From: Pseudanabaena sp.
GTDB taxonomy: Bacteria > Cyanobacteriota > Cyanobacteriia > Pseudanabaenales > Pseudanabaenaceae
Assembly: GCA_003249015.1 (NCBI GenBank)
Contig: QBLS01000004.1
Coordinates: forward strand, 186,001-250,000
Direction: 5' to 3'
DNA: 64,000 nucleotides
The notes under the pieces are model-generated. The model worked only from the letters and a program-made list of their open reading frames with translations, made no database searches and was not told where the DNA came from. A program made the translations under genes and the position numbers. Positions 7,159-15,658 of the stretch are shown piece by piece. Within the stretch, counting starts at the first letter, position 1. Each line of letters starts with the position of its first letter.

Positions 7159-9084
7159 TTAATTTAACTGATCGCGGGTCAAAAATCTGGCAGCGACGCT
7201 GATGCTTAGAATCAGCGCGACAACTACTAAGGCAGCCGTCCATGCTAGAGCCTGATCGTTGGGATAGGGCGATAGGGCAAAGTTATAAATTAGTACCGAC
7301 ATCGAAGCAACGGGTTTCCACAATCCATTCAATCCATATTGACTGAAGAGAGCCGTAAATAGTAAAGGTGCAGTTTCGCCAGTGGCACGGGCGATCGCTA
7401 GTACAACCCCAGTGACGATCGCAGGTGTGGCGGCAGGAATGACGATCGCAGTAATTGCTTGAATGGGACTCGCACCGATCGCGATCGCGCCTTCGCGTAG
7501 TTCGGGAGCAACTGTTTTCAAGGCTTCTTCTGAAGTTCTGGCGATCGTCGGTAGCATCACCACCGCAAGGGCAACCCCTCCCGCGATCGCCGAAAAGGTT
7601 CCCGAAGTGAGAACGACCAATCCATAGGCAAACAAGCCACAAAGAATAGAGGGAACTCCACTTAATACGCCATTAAAAAAACGTATCCATGACGATAGAG
7701 GCTTTCCTGAGCCAAACTCGACCAAATAAATGGCAGCGCCCAGTCCTATAGGAGCGCTGATTCCTGCGCCAATTCCCACCATTAACAATGTGCCAGTAAT
7801 GGCATTGCGAAAGCCGCCGCCTGAAGCCAAGGGTGGTGGTGGTAGTTCAGTAAAGGCGGCAAGATCGAACCGTGACGCTCCTTTGTTGATCAGACTAAAT
7901 AGAATCGAGCTAAAAGCAAAAATAGCGATCGCTGTTCCTAGGCAAATGCCCAAAGTCAAAAGGAAAGATATAATTTTCCGCCTTGTCGGATTTGGCTTCC
8001 ATTTATCTTCGGGACGATCCTTGGCAATGTTTTCTGATTCCTCGCTTTCCAAGGGGGATTGAGGAAGATCAGTAGTAACTTGCGCTACAAGGGGATCGAG
8101 ATTTTCTTCGTAATGTGAGGAATGAAAAGAAGTAATAAAACTATTGGCAAATATATTCACAATTAACGTTAATGCCATCAACACCAACGCCGCATAGAGC
8201 AGAGCCGATAACTGAAGCCCTTTCGCTTCTGAAAACTGATTGGCGATTAAGGCGGCGATCGTGGAACTGGGAGCCAACCAAGACCAATTAATTTGGTTAG
8301 CATTGCCAATCAGCATTACCGCCGCCATTGTTTCGCCGATCGCTCTCCCTAGAGCCAGTACTGCCGCACCGACAATTCCCGACATACTCGTAGGAATGGC
8401 GATTCCTAGAATAAACTCCCACCGATTCGCGCCGATCGCCATTGCTCCCATTCGCAACTCCATCGGCACTGCGGCGATCGCTTCCCGTGATAGTGCCACC
8501 ACAATCGGCAAAATCATCAATGTCAACACCAAAATTGTTGGCAGTAGCGATCGATTAGCAGGAAGGGTACTGAAAAAAGGAATCCATCCCAAGTTTTGAT
8601 GCAGTCCGCGCATTAATGGTCGCAGCGCTGGCAACAATACAAAAATCCCCCACAACCCATAAACAACGCTAGGAATCGCCGCCAGCAACTCAATCGCAAA
8701 GGAAATCGGTACACGAACCACTTTGGGAGCGATATCTTCATTGAGGAAAATTGCAATGCCAACGCCCAAGGGCATCTCTAAGGCGATCGCCACTAATGAA
8801 CTAACGACAGTTCCATATATCTGTGGCAAAATCCCATAGACATTTTTAACAGGATTCCATTCCATCGTCAAGAGAAAGCCTAAGCCGAATTCCTTCAGCG
8901 CAGGAATTGCGGCGATCGCTAGTTCAATTGCGATCGCCGCTACTAACAACAGGATCGCGATCGCCAGACCTTGGACGATTTTCTGAAATACGGCATCCAA
9001 CCAAAGCGATCGCCTCGGACGACTAAGAACCTGATCACCAGAAATCTTAGGCACTACAGAGACTTTCTCCCAATTGCTTCTCAC
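7159..9084 (-). CDS. pstCA: Fused phosphate permease PstC-PstA
   Basis: 641 residues in one frame. Residues 1 to about 315 are a PstC permease (six membrane segments; EMPLGVGIAIFLNE, IPSVVYGLWGIF, EAIAAVPMELRMGAMAIGA, GRAIGETMAAVML). A charged linker of about 50 residues (rich in E, D, P, S) follows. Residues about 370-641 are PstA (LGAAIYLVEFG, GVPSILCGLFAYGLVV, EEALKTVAPELREGAIAIGA, ARATGETAPLLFTALF). Both halves keep the EAA-type loop that contacts the ATPase, so one chain can replace the usual heterodimer. The ATG overlaps the upstream phosphoesterase gene by 38 bases; a GTG about 30 bases further in would shorten the overlap. Expected role: high-affinity phosphate uptake with PstS and a PstB encoded elsewhere. 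Confidence 0.93.
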   Translation of the reverse strand: MRSNWEKVSVVPKISGDQVLSRPRRSLWLDAVFQKIVQGLAIAILLLVAAIAIELAIAAIPALKEFGLGFLLTMEWNPVKNVYGILPQIYGTVVSSLVAIALEMPLGVGIAIFLNEDIAPKVVRVPISFAIELLAAIPSVVYGLWGIFVLLPALRPLMRGLHQNLGWIPFFSTLPANRSLLPTILVLTLMILPIVVALSREAIAAVPMELRMGAMAIGANRWEFILGIAIPTSMSGIVGAAVLALGRAIGETMAAVMLIGNANQINWSWLAPSSTIAALIANQFSEAKGLQLSALLYAALVLMALTLIVNIFANSFITSFHSSHYEENLDPLVAQVTTDLPQSPLESEESENIAKDRPEDKWKPNPTRRKIISFLLTLGICLGTAIAIFAFSSILFSLINKGASRFDLAAFTELPPPPLASGGGFRNAITGTLLMVGIGAGISAPIGLGAAIYLVEFGSGKPLSSWIRFFNGVLSGVPSILCGLFAYGLVVLTSGTFSAIAGGVALAVVMLPTIARTSEEALKTVAPELREGAIAIGASPIQAITAIVIPAATPAIVTGVVLAIARATGETAPLLFTALFSQYGLNGLWKPVASMSVLIYNFALSPYPNDQALAWTAALVVVALILSISVAARFLTRDQLN

Positions 9085-10285
9085 AAGTGGCTCGCTCAGA
9101 AGTACTCAGATCTTCCATTTTCAGATCCCGCCGTAACACCATGCCATTATGTCCATTGATCGAACGTGGCAACTCGTCATATTTGATCGGCTGCATCGTT
9201 CTCATGTCATAGGTGGTGTAGGTGGTCAGTTCGGGAGAGGCAAAGTTGATATCTAGGATCGTCATTGATTTGCGCGGCGGCATCCGACCTTCAAGATAGG
9301 GGCGTGGACCCGCACCGAGAATGCCCATATGCAGCAATTGCAGTTTGCCCTTGTGCGCGGGGTAATATCCGTGATGGTGTCCGCTAATGTAGGTATGGAC
9401 ATTATTGCGTTCTAGCATAGCGCGTAACTCTTCGGTATTGGACATCACTTCCCCAGCGCTGTCTCGTCCCACCGTCACCGCATAAAGCGGCAAATGTCCT
9501 ATTAAAATCTTGATTTTCGCCGCCTTTGCTTCAGGGCTTTGCAACGCTTTCTCCACCCATGCCAATTTATCTTTGGGAATCAAATCCGATGAACCATCCC
9601 AACTCAAAAAGAAGACATCCTTATATTTAAAAGTGTAATAAAAAGGAAACTCAAAGCGATCGACAAATTCCACCCCAGGATCGTGGGCGGGATCATTCCA
9701 ATACTTTGCTGCAACATCCCTCTCTTTCGAGAATAAAAACTTACCAGCAACGCTTCTAGCACTGGATGCGTCATGGTTGCCCACTGTAAACCCATAGGGC
9801 AGTTTTGCCTTCCGCAATGGAGATGCCACATGATCATCAAAGGCAGCCCACATCGCTTTCATCTGCTCTTCTGTCAGCGATGGATATTGACCCGCCACCA
9901 TATCGCCACTACAAGCCACCAGATCGGGCTGCCAAAATGGAAGTAAGTTGATCGCTTTATCCACTTCTGGTTCGTAATCGGTGGAGCCATAGGCACTATT
10001 CAAATCGCTAATTACTGCCAACCTGACATCACCCCTTGGCGGATTGTATAGCCCATTGGCAACGCGATCGACGATCGCCTTGGTCGCTGGTGGCAATACG
10101 ACGGCTTTTTTTGGCTCATCTTCGGGTTTAGAAGGAACGACTACCTTATTCGCTTCTGAGTTCACAGCAGCATTAGGACTGCTAGGTGCATTGGGTTCAG
10201 TTTGGCAAGCATGGAGAGAAATCGTTGCCACCAAGCCGATGATAATGCCAAGAAAAGTGCGTAACAGCGATCGCCAAGAGAGCAT
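9047..10285 (-). CDS. Secreted lipoprotein metallophosphoesterase
   Basis: 412 residues. The N-terminal membrane segment ends in LHACQ, a lipobox. The calcineurin-like metallophosphoesterase motifs follow in order: LAVISDLNSAYG, DLVACSGDMVAG, TVGNHDAS, ILIGHLPLYA and YISGHHHGYY. The first motif has DLN rather than DxH, so one metal ligand may differ. It heads the operon with the phosphate permease fusion and PstS, and a Pho-box-like repeat lies just upstream. Together these suggest it releases phosphate from organic esters outside the inner membrane during phosphate starvation. The substrate is unknown. Confidence 0.85.
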   Translation of the reverse strand: MLSWRSLLRTFLGIIIGLVATISLHACQTEPNAPSSPNAAVNSEANKVVVPSKPEDEPKKAVVLPPATKAIVDRVANGLYNPPRGDVRLAVISDLNSAYGSTDYEPEVDKAINLLPFWQPDLVACSGDMVAGQYPSLTEEQMKAMWAAFDDHVASPLRKAKLPYGFTVGNHDASSARSVAGKFLFSKERDVAAKYWNDPAHDPGVEFVDRFEFPFYYTFKYKDVFFLSWDGSSDLIPKDKLAWVEKALQSPEAKAAKIKILIGHLPLYAVTVGRDSAGEVMSNTEELRAMLERNNVHTYISGHHHGYYPAHKGKLQLLHMGILGAGPRPYLEGRMPPRKSMTILDINFASPELTTYTTYDMRTMQPIKYDELPRSINGHNGMVLRRDLKMEDLSTSERATCEKQLGESLCSA

Positions 10286-10312
10286 AGTTAAAGTTCAGCG
10301 CGAACTACATAA

Positions 10313-10331
10313 TGATTCAAGCTAAATTAAG
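10313..10331 (-). promoter_or_regulatory. Pho-box-like direct repeat
   Basis: On the minus strand CTTAATTT and TTGAATCA are separated by three bases. The first fits the cyanobacterial Pho-box octamer YTTAAYYW fully and the second at seven of eight positions, with the usual 11-base period. It lies 28 bases upstream of the phosphoesterase start, in front of a phosphate operon, so SphR/PhoB control is likely. Confidence 0.5.
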
Positions 10332-10427
10332 CATATAATCCGCTCCCTTGCAACCTATCGAAAACTCGACAACTGCCGTAAGATCCAAGAAAATTTTGTA
10401 TGGTAAAGCAAGAGTTACTTATAAGCC

Positions 10428-10480
10428 AAAACCAGAAGATGATTAGCGACGCTTCGCGCCGCTAATCATCTTCTGGTTTT
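10428..10480. repeat. Hairpin element, GCGGCGC-core family
   Basis: A palindrome with arms starting AAAACCAGAAGATGATTAGC around GACGCTTCGCGCC. The outer arms differ from copy to copy, while the GC core is shared with many hairpins in this window. Confidence 0.8.
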
Positions 10481-10537
10481 ATGTCCTAAGTTGAAAACTT
10501 AGAAAAGATCATTAAAAGCAATGCTAAGAGACGCTTT

Positions 10538-10644
10538 TATAGCTGTAGTTAGACATAAAACCCTAGAAGCGAGTGGCGGCGCTTTGCGCCGCCACTCACT
10601 TCTAGGGTTTCGATCTTGTTCTAATATAGGTGACTACAGCTATA
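10538..10644. repeat. Palindromic MITE-like element with TATAGCTGTAG ends
   Basis: Outer ends TATAGCTGTAGTTAGA and (reverse complement) TATAGCTGTAGTCACC enclose a 53-bp hairpin (10558-10610) with arms AAACCCTAGAAGCGAGTGGC. The same layout recurs at 37407-37523 and 21911-22010, and degenerately at about 14903-15011. I see no coding capacity. Confidence 0.7.
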
Positions 10645-10711
10645 AAAATCTTTTCACACTAAATTTAGTGCCTCAATAGGCTATAACCAAGATCAACTAA
10701 TCATAAAAAAT

Positions 10712-11065
10712 ATGTCTATTCAAGTTTATGGCATTCCCAACTGTGGAACTTGTAAAAAAGCGATCGCTTGGTTAGAAAGTCAAAATATCGCTTATGAGTT
10801 CATTAATACTAAGGATTATCCGCCGACAAGAACGATGATCGCTGATTGGGTAAATACTTTGGGGGAAAGGACAATGCGTAATACTTCTGGACAGTCTTAC
10901 CGAGCTTTAGGCTCGGAAAAGGAAACATGGTCACATATTCAATGGATTGAAGCCTATGCAAAAGACTCAATGCTCTTAAAGCGTCCGCTATTCGTTAAAG
11001 ATAAAAAAGCGATCGCCATTGGATTTAGAAATCCTGAAGAACTTAAACAAAAACTCATTGGCTAA
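10712..11065 (+). CDS. Spx/MgsR/ArsC-family thioredoxin-fold protein
   Basis: 117 residues, the usual length. The N-terminal strand and loop IQVYGIPNCGTCKKAIAWL contain the CxxC pair found in Spx and MgsR-type members. Later come NTSGQSYRALG, in place of the ArsC TRxxxxY region, and LKRPLFVKDKKAIAIGF, the conserved RP motif. It could be an arsenate-reductase-like enzyme or a redox-sensing regulator; in cyanobacteria such proteins are usually uncharacterised. It is convergent with the sugar transferase gene downstream. Confidence 0.85.
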   Translation: MSIQVYGIPNCGTCKKAIAWLESQNIAYEFINTKDYPPTRTMIADWVNTLGERTMRNTSGQSYRALGSEKETWSHIQWIEAYAKDSMLLKRPLFVKDKKAIAIGFRNPEELKQKLIG

Positions 11066-11106
11066 GCCAAAAAAGCTGGGAAGGCAAACCTTTGGGGCTG
11101 TAAGTC

Positions 11107-12570
11107 CTAATAAGCACCTTTCCCAAATAGAACTAGACGTACAGTCTCAACCAGTATTTCCAAATCGAAGTTTAGTGACCATCGATCTATGTAAAACAGA
11201 TCTAACTTTGCCACATCATCAATCGTATCTAAATCCGATCGCCCCGAAATTTGCCATAGCCCTGTAATCCCTGGCATAACTAGATGGCGCGTATGATGCC
11301 AATTGGTAAATCTCGCCACATCACGCACGGGCAGTGGTCTAGGGCCCACAAGACTCATTTGTCCAAGTAAAACATTAAACAATTGGGGAAGCTCATCCAG
11401 ACTAGTGCAGCGCAAAAAATGACCAATGGGAATAATGCGTGGATCACGTTCGATTTTGAACATGACACCATCGGAACTTTTATTAAGATGCTCTAGCTCA
11501 GCTTGTCGGCGATCGGCATCCATAAACATACTCCGAAATTTCCACATACGAAATGATTGTCCCTGTAGACCAACGCGATCTTGAGTGTAGAATATGCTGC
11601 CTTTGGAACTGATCTTAATGGCGATCGCGATTCCTATAAATACAGGCGATAGGACAATCAATCCGATAAATGAAGCGACTATATCTAAACAGCGTTTAAA
11701 GATATATTCCCAGTTTGCCAACAGTGAAGACTCAATCCGAATCATCGGCATCGATGCAAAAATCTCTGGAGTGCCGCGCCGATGGAGCAGCATTAAGCTA
11801 GATGGTATTAACCTTAGCCCTATCCCTGCGTTGCGAAGCTGCCAATATAATTGAGAAGCCAGTTGAGTTTCGGGTAATCCTTCTGCAATTACTTCTTTTG
11901 CTCCAGAATTAATAATGCATTGCATGGAGTGTGAAGTGTTAGCGAGGGAAGAGGTAAGCACTCCGACCACTTTGTAACCCGTCCTTTTTTCGATAATGCT
12001 AGCCAAGGAAGATAGGCGATCGCTAGGTGCAATGATAAATACAGGCGTATGAATTCTGGCGATCGGAAACTGGTCGAAGATCAAGGTCAAGAGCAATCGT
12101 AATCCGATAATCACGATCACACTACCAATCCAAGCAGGAAAAAATAGCGATCGCGGGGCATCCACTGTAGGGTCATGAAAATAGCTGATCACTAAAGAAG
12201 CCATGTAAACGCCGCTAATAACTTGCGCTTGTTTTACATAGTTGCGCCATTGAGACTCACCACGATAAAAGTTGTGATAAGCAAATACTGTGATGATCGC
12301 CGCCGCAAAAGCCCAAAACAACCCTGTTAATCCTGCAAATTCTCCCCAATTCAGTTCGGGCGGTAATGGCGAGAAGTCTTGATTAAGGTTCCAAGATACT
12401 CTCCAAGCTATGCCTAAACCCAAGATATCGCTAGCAATTAGTAATAGCGATCGCAACCAGTTGAACTCGCCCATAGACCATTTACGCTGATTACCAGCCC
12501 TAATGTCATATTTTTTGACGTGCTTATCGGATTGTTTCTTAGTTGGTTGGCGATCGCTACTCACTCTCAT
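11107..12570 (-). CDS. Polyprenyl glycosylphosphotransferase (exopolysaccharide initiation)
   Basis: 487 residues. Four to five N-terminal membrane segments and a central nucleotide-binding-like region (VFIIAPSDRLSSLASII) precede a C-terminal bacterial sugar transferase domain: a membrane-embedded KRCLDIVASFIGLIVLSP, then DRVGLQGQSFRMWKFRSM, RCTSLDELPQLFNVL, MSLVGPRPLP and MPGITGLWQISGRS. These are the WbaP/WcaJ-type motifs. It should transfer a sugar phosphate from a nucleotide sugar to undecaprenyl phosphate at the inner membrane, the first step of exopolysaccharide or O-antigen assembly. The WecG-type glycosyltransferase upstream on the same strand probably adds the next sugar. Confidence 0.92.
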   Translation of the reverse strand: MRVSSDRQPTKKQSDKHVKKYDIRAGNQRKWSMGEFNWLRSLLLIASDILGLGIAWRVSWNLNQDFSPLPPELNWGEFAGLTGLFWAFAAAIITVFAYHNFYRGESQWRNYVKQAQVISGVYMASLVISYFHDPTVDAPRSLFFPAWIGSVIVIIGLRLLLTLIFDQFPIARIHTPVFIIAPSDRLSSLASIIEKRTGYKVVGVLTSSLANTSHSMQCIINSGAKEVIAEGLPETQLASQLYWQLRNAGIGLRLIPSSLMLLHRRGTPEIFASMPMIRIESSLLANWEYIFKRCLDIVASFIGLIVLSPVFIGIAIAIKISSKGSIFYTQDRVGLQGQSFRMWKFRSMFMDADRRQAELEHLNKSSDGVMFKIERDPRIIPIGHFLRCTSLDELPQLFNVLLGQMSLVGPRPLPVRDVARFTNWHHTRHLVMPGITGLWQISGRSDLDTIDDVAKLDLFYIDRWSLNFDLEILVETVRLVLFGKGAY

Positions 12571-12680
12571 ATCCCTCTTCTGCTCTTAACCTGATTGTGC
12601 ATCACAAATTTTTCTTATTAAGTCTCAGTTCATTTATCTTGCCCAAACTCAGAATTAGTTTGGACATATATAGAAATCCC

Positions 12681-12734
12681 GCAAGAGGTGAGAGTAGGGG
12701 CAATTCATGAATTGCCCTTACTCTCACCTCTTGC
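12681..12734. repeat. Near-perfect 54-bp palindrome
   Basis: GCAAGAGGTGAGAGTAGGGG and its complement face each other around CAATTCATGAATTG. Its arms are unlike the GTGGCGGCGC family. It lies between two exopolysaccharide genes on the minus strand and may act on their transcript. Confidence 0.8.
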
Positions 12735-12755
12735 ATATTAAGACAAAATCTAAGC

Positions 12756-12800
12756 CCAAAAGATGAATGGCGGCGCATCTCGCCGCCATTCATCTTTTGG
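12756..12800. repeat. Hairpin containing the stop codon of the WecG-type gene
   Basis: CCAAAAGATGAATGGCGGCG and its complement flank CATCT. The TGA of the glycosyltransferase gene and the last Ser-Lys-Arg codons lie in the right arm, so the hairpin replaces or overlaps the 3' end of the gene. Confidence 0.8.
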
Positions 12801-13566
12801 AGGCTTGAAAAATTCGGCGTAAGTGCTGGAGGCAAAACAAAATTACAAAACAGGGATTATTAATCAAATAACGCTCCCATAAACGCGCTGGCTCTTGGCT
12901 AAAGCGATATAGCCACTCCAAGCCGATCGCCATCATCCAACGTGGAGCTTGGGAAATCTTGCCACTATGAAAATCAAAGGCTGCGCCAACCCCAATCATT
13001 ACTGCATCCAATCGATGATGGGCATGGCTCATCCAAAATTCCTGCTTAGGACAACCAAGCGCGATAAATACAACTTTTGCACCCGACTTAGCAATAAGTT
13101 GCATATCTTCAGTTAGTTGTGATTCAAAGTTAGGATCATTAATCTCGAAATATGGTGGCGCGTGTTTACCCGCGATCGCCAAATCTGGAAAGCGAGATTT
13201 TAAATTCCGCTCTAATTTGTGAAGTGTTTCAACCGTTGCACCAAATAAATAAATAGATATATTTTCCTGTGCGGCGCGATCGCATAGAGCCAGCATCAAA
13301 TCTGGTCCATAGACTCGCTGTTGATCTTTTACTCCTAGTGATCGCAAGCCCCATACGAGAGGCATTCCGTCAGGGGTTACGATTTCCGCATTAGCTAATA
13401 CTTGGCGATAAGCACGATTCCAGTAAGCCGTCATTACCACATGGACGTTAGCCGCCACAATATAACTAGATTGATTTTGCTGAGCAAGCAATGTAATGCG
13501 ATCGCAAATATCTACATAGCTAGTCGTGTCAATCCCCACATCAATAATCGATATACGCTGGCTCAT
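12790..13566 (-). CDS. WecG/TagA/CpsF-family glycosyltransferase
   Basis: 258 residues, the normal length. GT26 signatures are visible: NVHVVMTAYWNRAYRQVLAN, ETVTPDGMPLVWGLR-like VTPDGMPLVWGLRSLG, VYGPDLMLALCDRA, SIYLFGA, VFIALGCPKQEFW and VMIGVGAAFDFHSG. Such enzymes transfer N-acetyl-mannosamine-type sugars to a lipid-linked primer on the cytoplasmic face. With the sugar transferase 220 bases downstream on the same strand it forms a small surface-polysaccharide unit. The last codons are inside a palindromic element. It diverges from the TPR gene at 13657. Confidence 0.9.
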   Translation of the reverse strand: MSQRISIIDVGIDTTSYVDICDRITLLAQQNQSSYIVAANVHVVMTAYWNRAYRQVLANAEIVTPDGMPLVWGLRSLGVKDQQRVYGPDLMLALCDRAAQENISIYLFGATVETLHKLERNLKSRFPDLAIAGKHAPPYFEINDPNFESQLTEDMQLIAKSGAKVVFIALGCPKQEFWMSHAHHRLDAVMIGVGAAFDFHSGKISQAPRWMMAIGLEWLYRFSQEPARLWERYLINNPCFVILFCLQHLRRIFQASKR

Positions 13567-13656
13567 AGGTACAGTTTTGGGCTAGTAAGTTTTGATGCCA
13601 CTTTATGCTAGTATCACGAAGGCAAAAAACACGGCTTTGGAGTTTTGATTCGCTCG

Positions 13657-14079
13657 ATGAATACAGAAATTGCGGAAGATTTATTCACTCAAGGTTTAGA
13701 ACGCTACAAACAAGGTGAATCTGCGGCGACCTTAATTCCTGTGTTTGAAAAAGTATGCGATCGCCAGCCCAAAATTGCTAGCGGCTGGATTTGTCTATCT
13801 TGGTTATATTTGCTAGACAACAATGCCAAACTTGCGGTCAAGGCTGCTCAAAAAGCTGTCAAAATCGCGCCTGAAGATCCTCAAGGTCGCATCAACTTAG
13901 CGATCGCGATGTTAGAGCTTTCGCAGAAGGGTGTTCGTGAGCAAGTTGAAGCTGCTCAAAACTGGCTAATGATTTTGAAAGATATTAAGCCAGAAATTGT
14001 TGAGAATTTTGAAGAAGGTTTGCGTCGTCGTCCAGACTGGAAAGCCTTAGAAAAGGTTAGAGATTGGGTTTTAAGTTAG
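13657..14079 (+). CDS. TPR-repeat protein
   Basis: About 141 residues from ATG 13657; a TTG at 13645 would add four. Helical repeats fit TPR spacing (AEDLFTQGLERYKQGESAAT, SGWICLSWLYLLDNNAKLAV, KAAQKAVKIAPEDPQGRINLA). Similar short TPR proteins are common in cyanobacteria, with no assigned role beyond protein binding. It stands alone, divergent from the glycosyltransferase gene. Confidence 0.8.
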   Translation: MNTEIAEDLFTQGLERYKQGESAATLIPVFEKVCDRQPKIASGWICLSWLYLLDNNAKLAVKAAQKAVKIAPEDPQGRINLAIAMLELSQKGVREQVEAAQNWLMILKDIKPEIVENFEEGLRRRPDWKALEKVRDWVLS

Positions 14080-14290
14080 AACTACTCCCAATAAATTTCA
14101 TCAGAGAACAGTAAACTTAACCAAAGATTACACAACTTTATAATTTGCTTAAATTTGCCAAGAAAACTTAACAGTGTATTCTTGATAACAATGTTACTGT
14201 ACATACATATTAAGTAACCGAGATTACTAAGGTTGCTAACTTTTTAATTAATGCCGATTATCAATTTTTATTCAGAAGGAAGTTAATAAA

Positions 14291-14488
14291 ATGATCTTAG
14301 AAAACGTTAGCGTGAAGCCTGATACTCGTAATCACAAGGGATTCTTTGTCTTGGAAGCTTCCTACAAGCTAATCAATATTGACGGCAATGGTTGGGCTTT
14401 AATCTGTTTAGATGACTATGCCTGTCACTACGTTGATCCTGATGATCTAAAAATGCCAAGAGGCTGGAAGCAAGATACTAGCAAATAA
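14291..14488 (+). CDS. Small conserved cyanobacterial protein
   Basis: 65 residues, acidic and aromatic (GFFVLEASYKLINIDGNGWA, LDDYACHYVDPDDLKMPRGW). A good ribosome site (AGAAGGAAG) sits eight bases before the ATG. I do not know a function, but the compact conserved-looking composition and the strong start suggest a real gene. A clean intrinsic terminator follows at 14605. The roughly 200 bases upstream are AT-rich and should hold its promoter. Confidence 0.75.
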   Translation: MILENVSVKPDTRNHKGFFVLEASYKLINIDGNGWALICLDDYACHYVDPDDLKMPRGWKQDTSK

Positions 14489-14604
14489 TTATTTGCCTAT
14501 CCATAGCCACTGTAATTGGAAAAACAAAAATTTAAGAAGTAAGTAACAGCTTATTGTCAATTATCTTTTGACTTTTCGCTTCGTTACAATGGTATTTACA
14601 TAAA

Positions 14605-14645
14605 AAATGGAGTTGTGACACTGATGTCGCAACTCCATTTTTTGT
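14605..14645 (+). terminator. Intrinsic terminator
   Basis: AAAAAATGGAGTTGTGACAC, a TGAT loop and the complementary arm ending in CCATTTTTT. The A-tract on one side and T-tract on the other make it potentially bidirectional. It follows the 65-residue gene. Confidence 0.85.
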
Positions 14646-14660
14646 GTGAATACAGCCTAT

Positions 14661-14707
14661 TAATACCCAATAAAGAAATGGCATTGCCATTTCTTTATTG
14701 GGTATTA
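14661..14707. repeat. 47-bp palindrome
   Basis: TAATACCCAATAAAGAAATG and its complement around a GCATTGC centre. The arm is unlike the GC-core family. Confidence 0.8.
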
Positions 14708-14730
14708 GTTATTTACAGCGCTTTGAAATT

Positions 14731-14780
14731 CTAAAAACATAAAACTGCGCTCCCTAGGGGGCGCAGTTTTATGTTTTTAG
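14731..14780. repeat. 50-bp palindrome
   Basis: CTAAAAACATAAAACTGCGC and its complement around TCCCTAGGGG. Confidence 0.8.
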
Positions 14781-15298
14781 GAAATTTGTGCTGAGCATAG
14801 AGATAAAAATCAACCCCAAAAGTTTTCCTATTAAGTAGGAAGCTTAAGATCTGATTTTGATCCATATGCAACTCAACAAGCTCAGCTTCCCAGAAGTTTA
14901 GCTATCACCACTTAAACTAGAACAAATTAAAACCTAAGAAACGGGTGACGGTACGAAGCGCCACTACTCGTCTTCTGGCTTTATGTCTTAACAAAACAGG
15001 CGAAAGCTATAATATGTCACTTCTGGATGATGCCATCAGAGAAATTAGACGCTAACATCACTTAACGCTAGTGAGATATTTATATTATTGTTTGTCAATA
15101 AATGCTCACAAGCTAATATAGTTGAGTCATAAATACTCAATCTATCACGTAGAAATATTATTTCTATTCAGTAATAGCTAGCTAAATCCTTAAAAGTATC
15201 TAGTAGTTAGAAATAAATATTTTAATAAGTTATTGATTTGCATCTAGATAACTGGCTTTTGAGATAAGCTTATAAACCTGATTTCAGGCAATAAGCAG
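14781..15298. other. Intergenic stretch without a recognisable gene
   Basis: About 500 bases, AT-rich. It holds a degenerate copy of the TATAGC-ended hairpin element (about 14903-15011, with CCTAAGAAACGGGTGACGG facing CCACTACTCGTCTTCTGG). I see no further gene or RNA that I could defend. Confidence 0.5.
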
Positions 15299-15607
15299 TT
15301 ATCTACACCCAGCAACTGCAACTTCTCTTTCTTCAGGCGGCTTCAGACTAGGGAATAAGAAGTGATTTTCTTCTACATACTGTGCCCCAAACAGCCCTTT
15401 CTCTGCCCAGAAGTATCGATCTGTTGTATGCTCGTTACGTCTTACAAGCAACAATGCTGGAGGAAGAATGCCATGTGTGTGGATGTACTTGCGTGCAGCC
15501 GTCACTGGTTTGTCTTCACCACTGTCGATACTAAATTGAGGAATATGCTCTAGGATTTTGCGCCCTTCTTGGCGACGTCTACTCTTCCGCTTACGTCTCC
15601 TTGCCAA
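15299..15607 (-). CDS. DUF3155 protein
   Basis: About 102 residues, starting at TTG 15607. AGGAGG at 15620-15615 is spaced seven bases from that TTG, and the protein then begins with ARRRKRKSRRRQEGRK, the usual family start, so the ATG at 15658 is not used. The conserved body SIDSGEDKPVTAARKYI, PPALLLVRRNEHTTDRYFW and AEKGLFGAQYVEENHFLFP is unmistakable for this cyanobacteria-specific family. The very basic N-terminus could bind nucleic acid. The function is unknown. Confidence 0.9.
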   Translation of the reverse strand: MARRRKRKSRRRQEGRKILEHIPQFSIDSGEDKPVTAARKYIHTHGILPPALLLVRRNEHTTDRYFWAEKGLFGAQYVEENHFLFPSLKPPEEREVAVAGCR

Positions 15608-15658
15608 ATCAATACCTCCTAATTTAGACCCTGAAATGCGATCGGGATTACAAAACAT

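Noticed and set aside
14781-15298. Possible structured RNA gene
   Set aside because: The only structure I could see is a degenerate hairpin element; nothing resembles tmRNA, 6S RNA or Yfr1.
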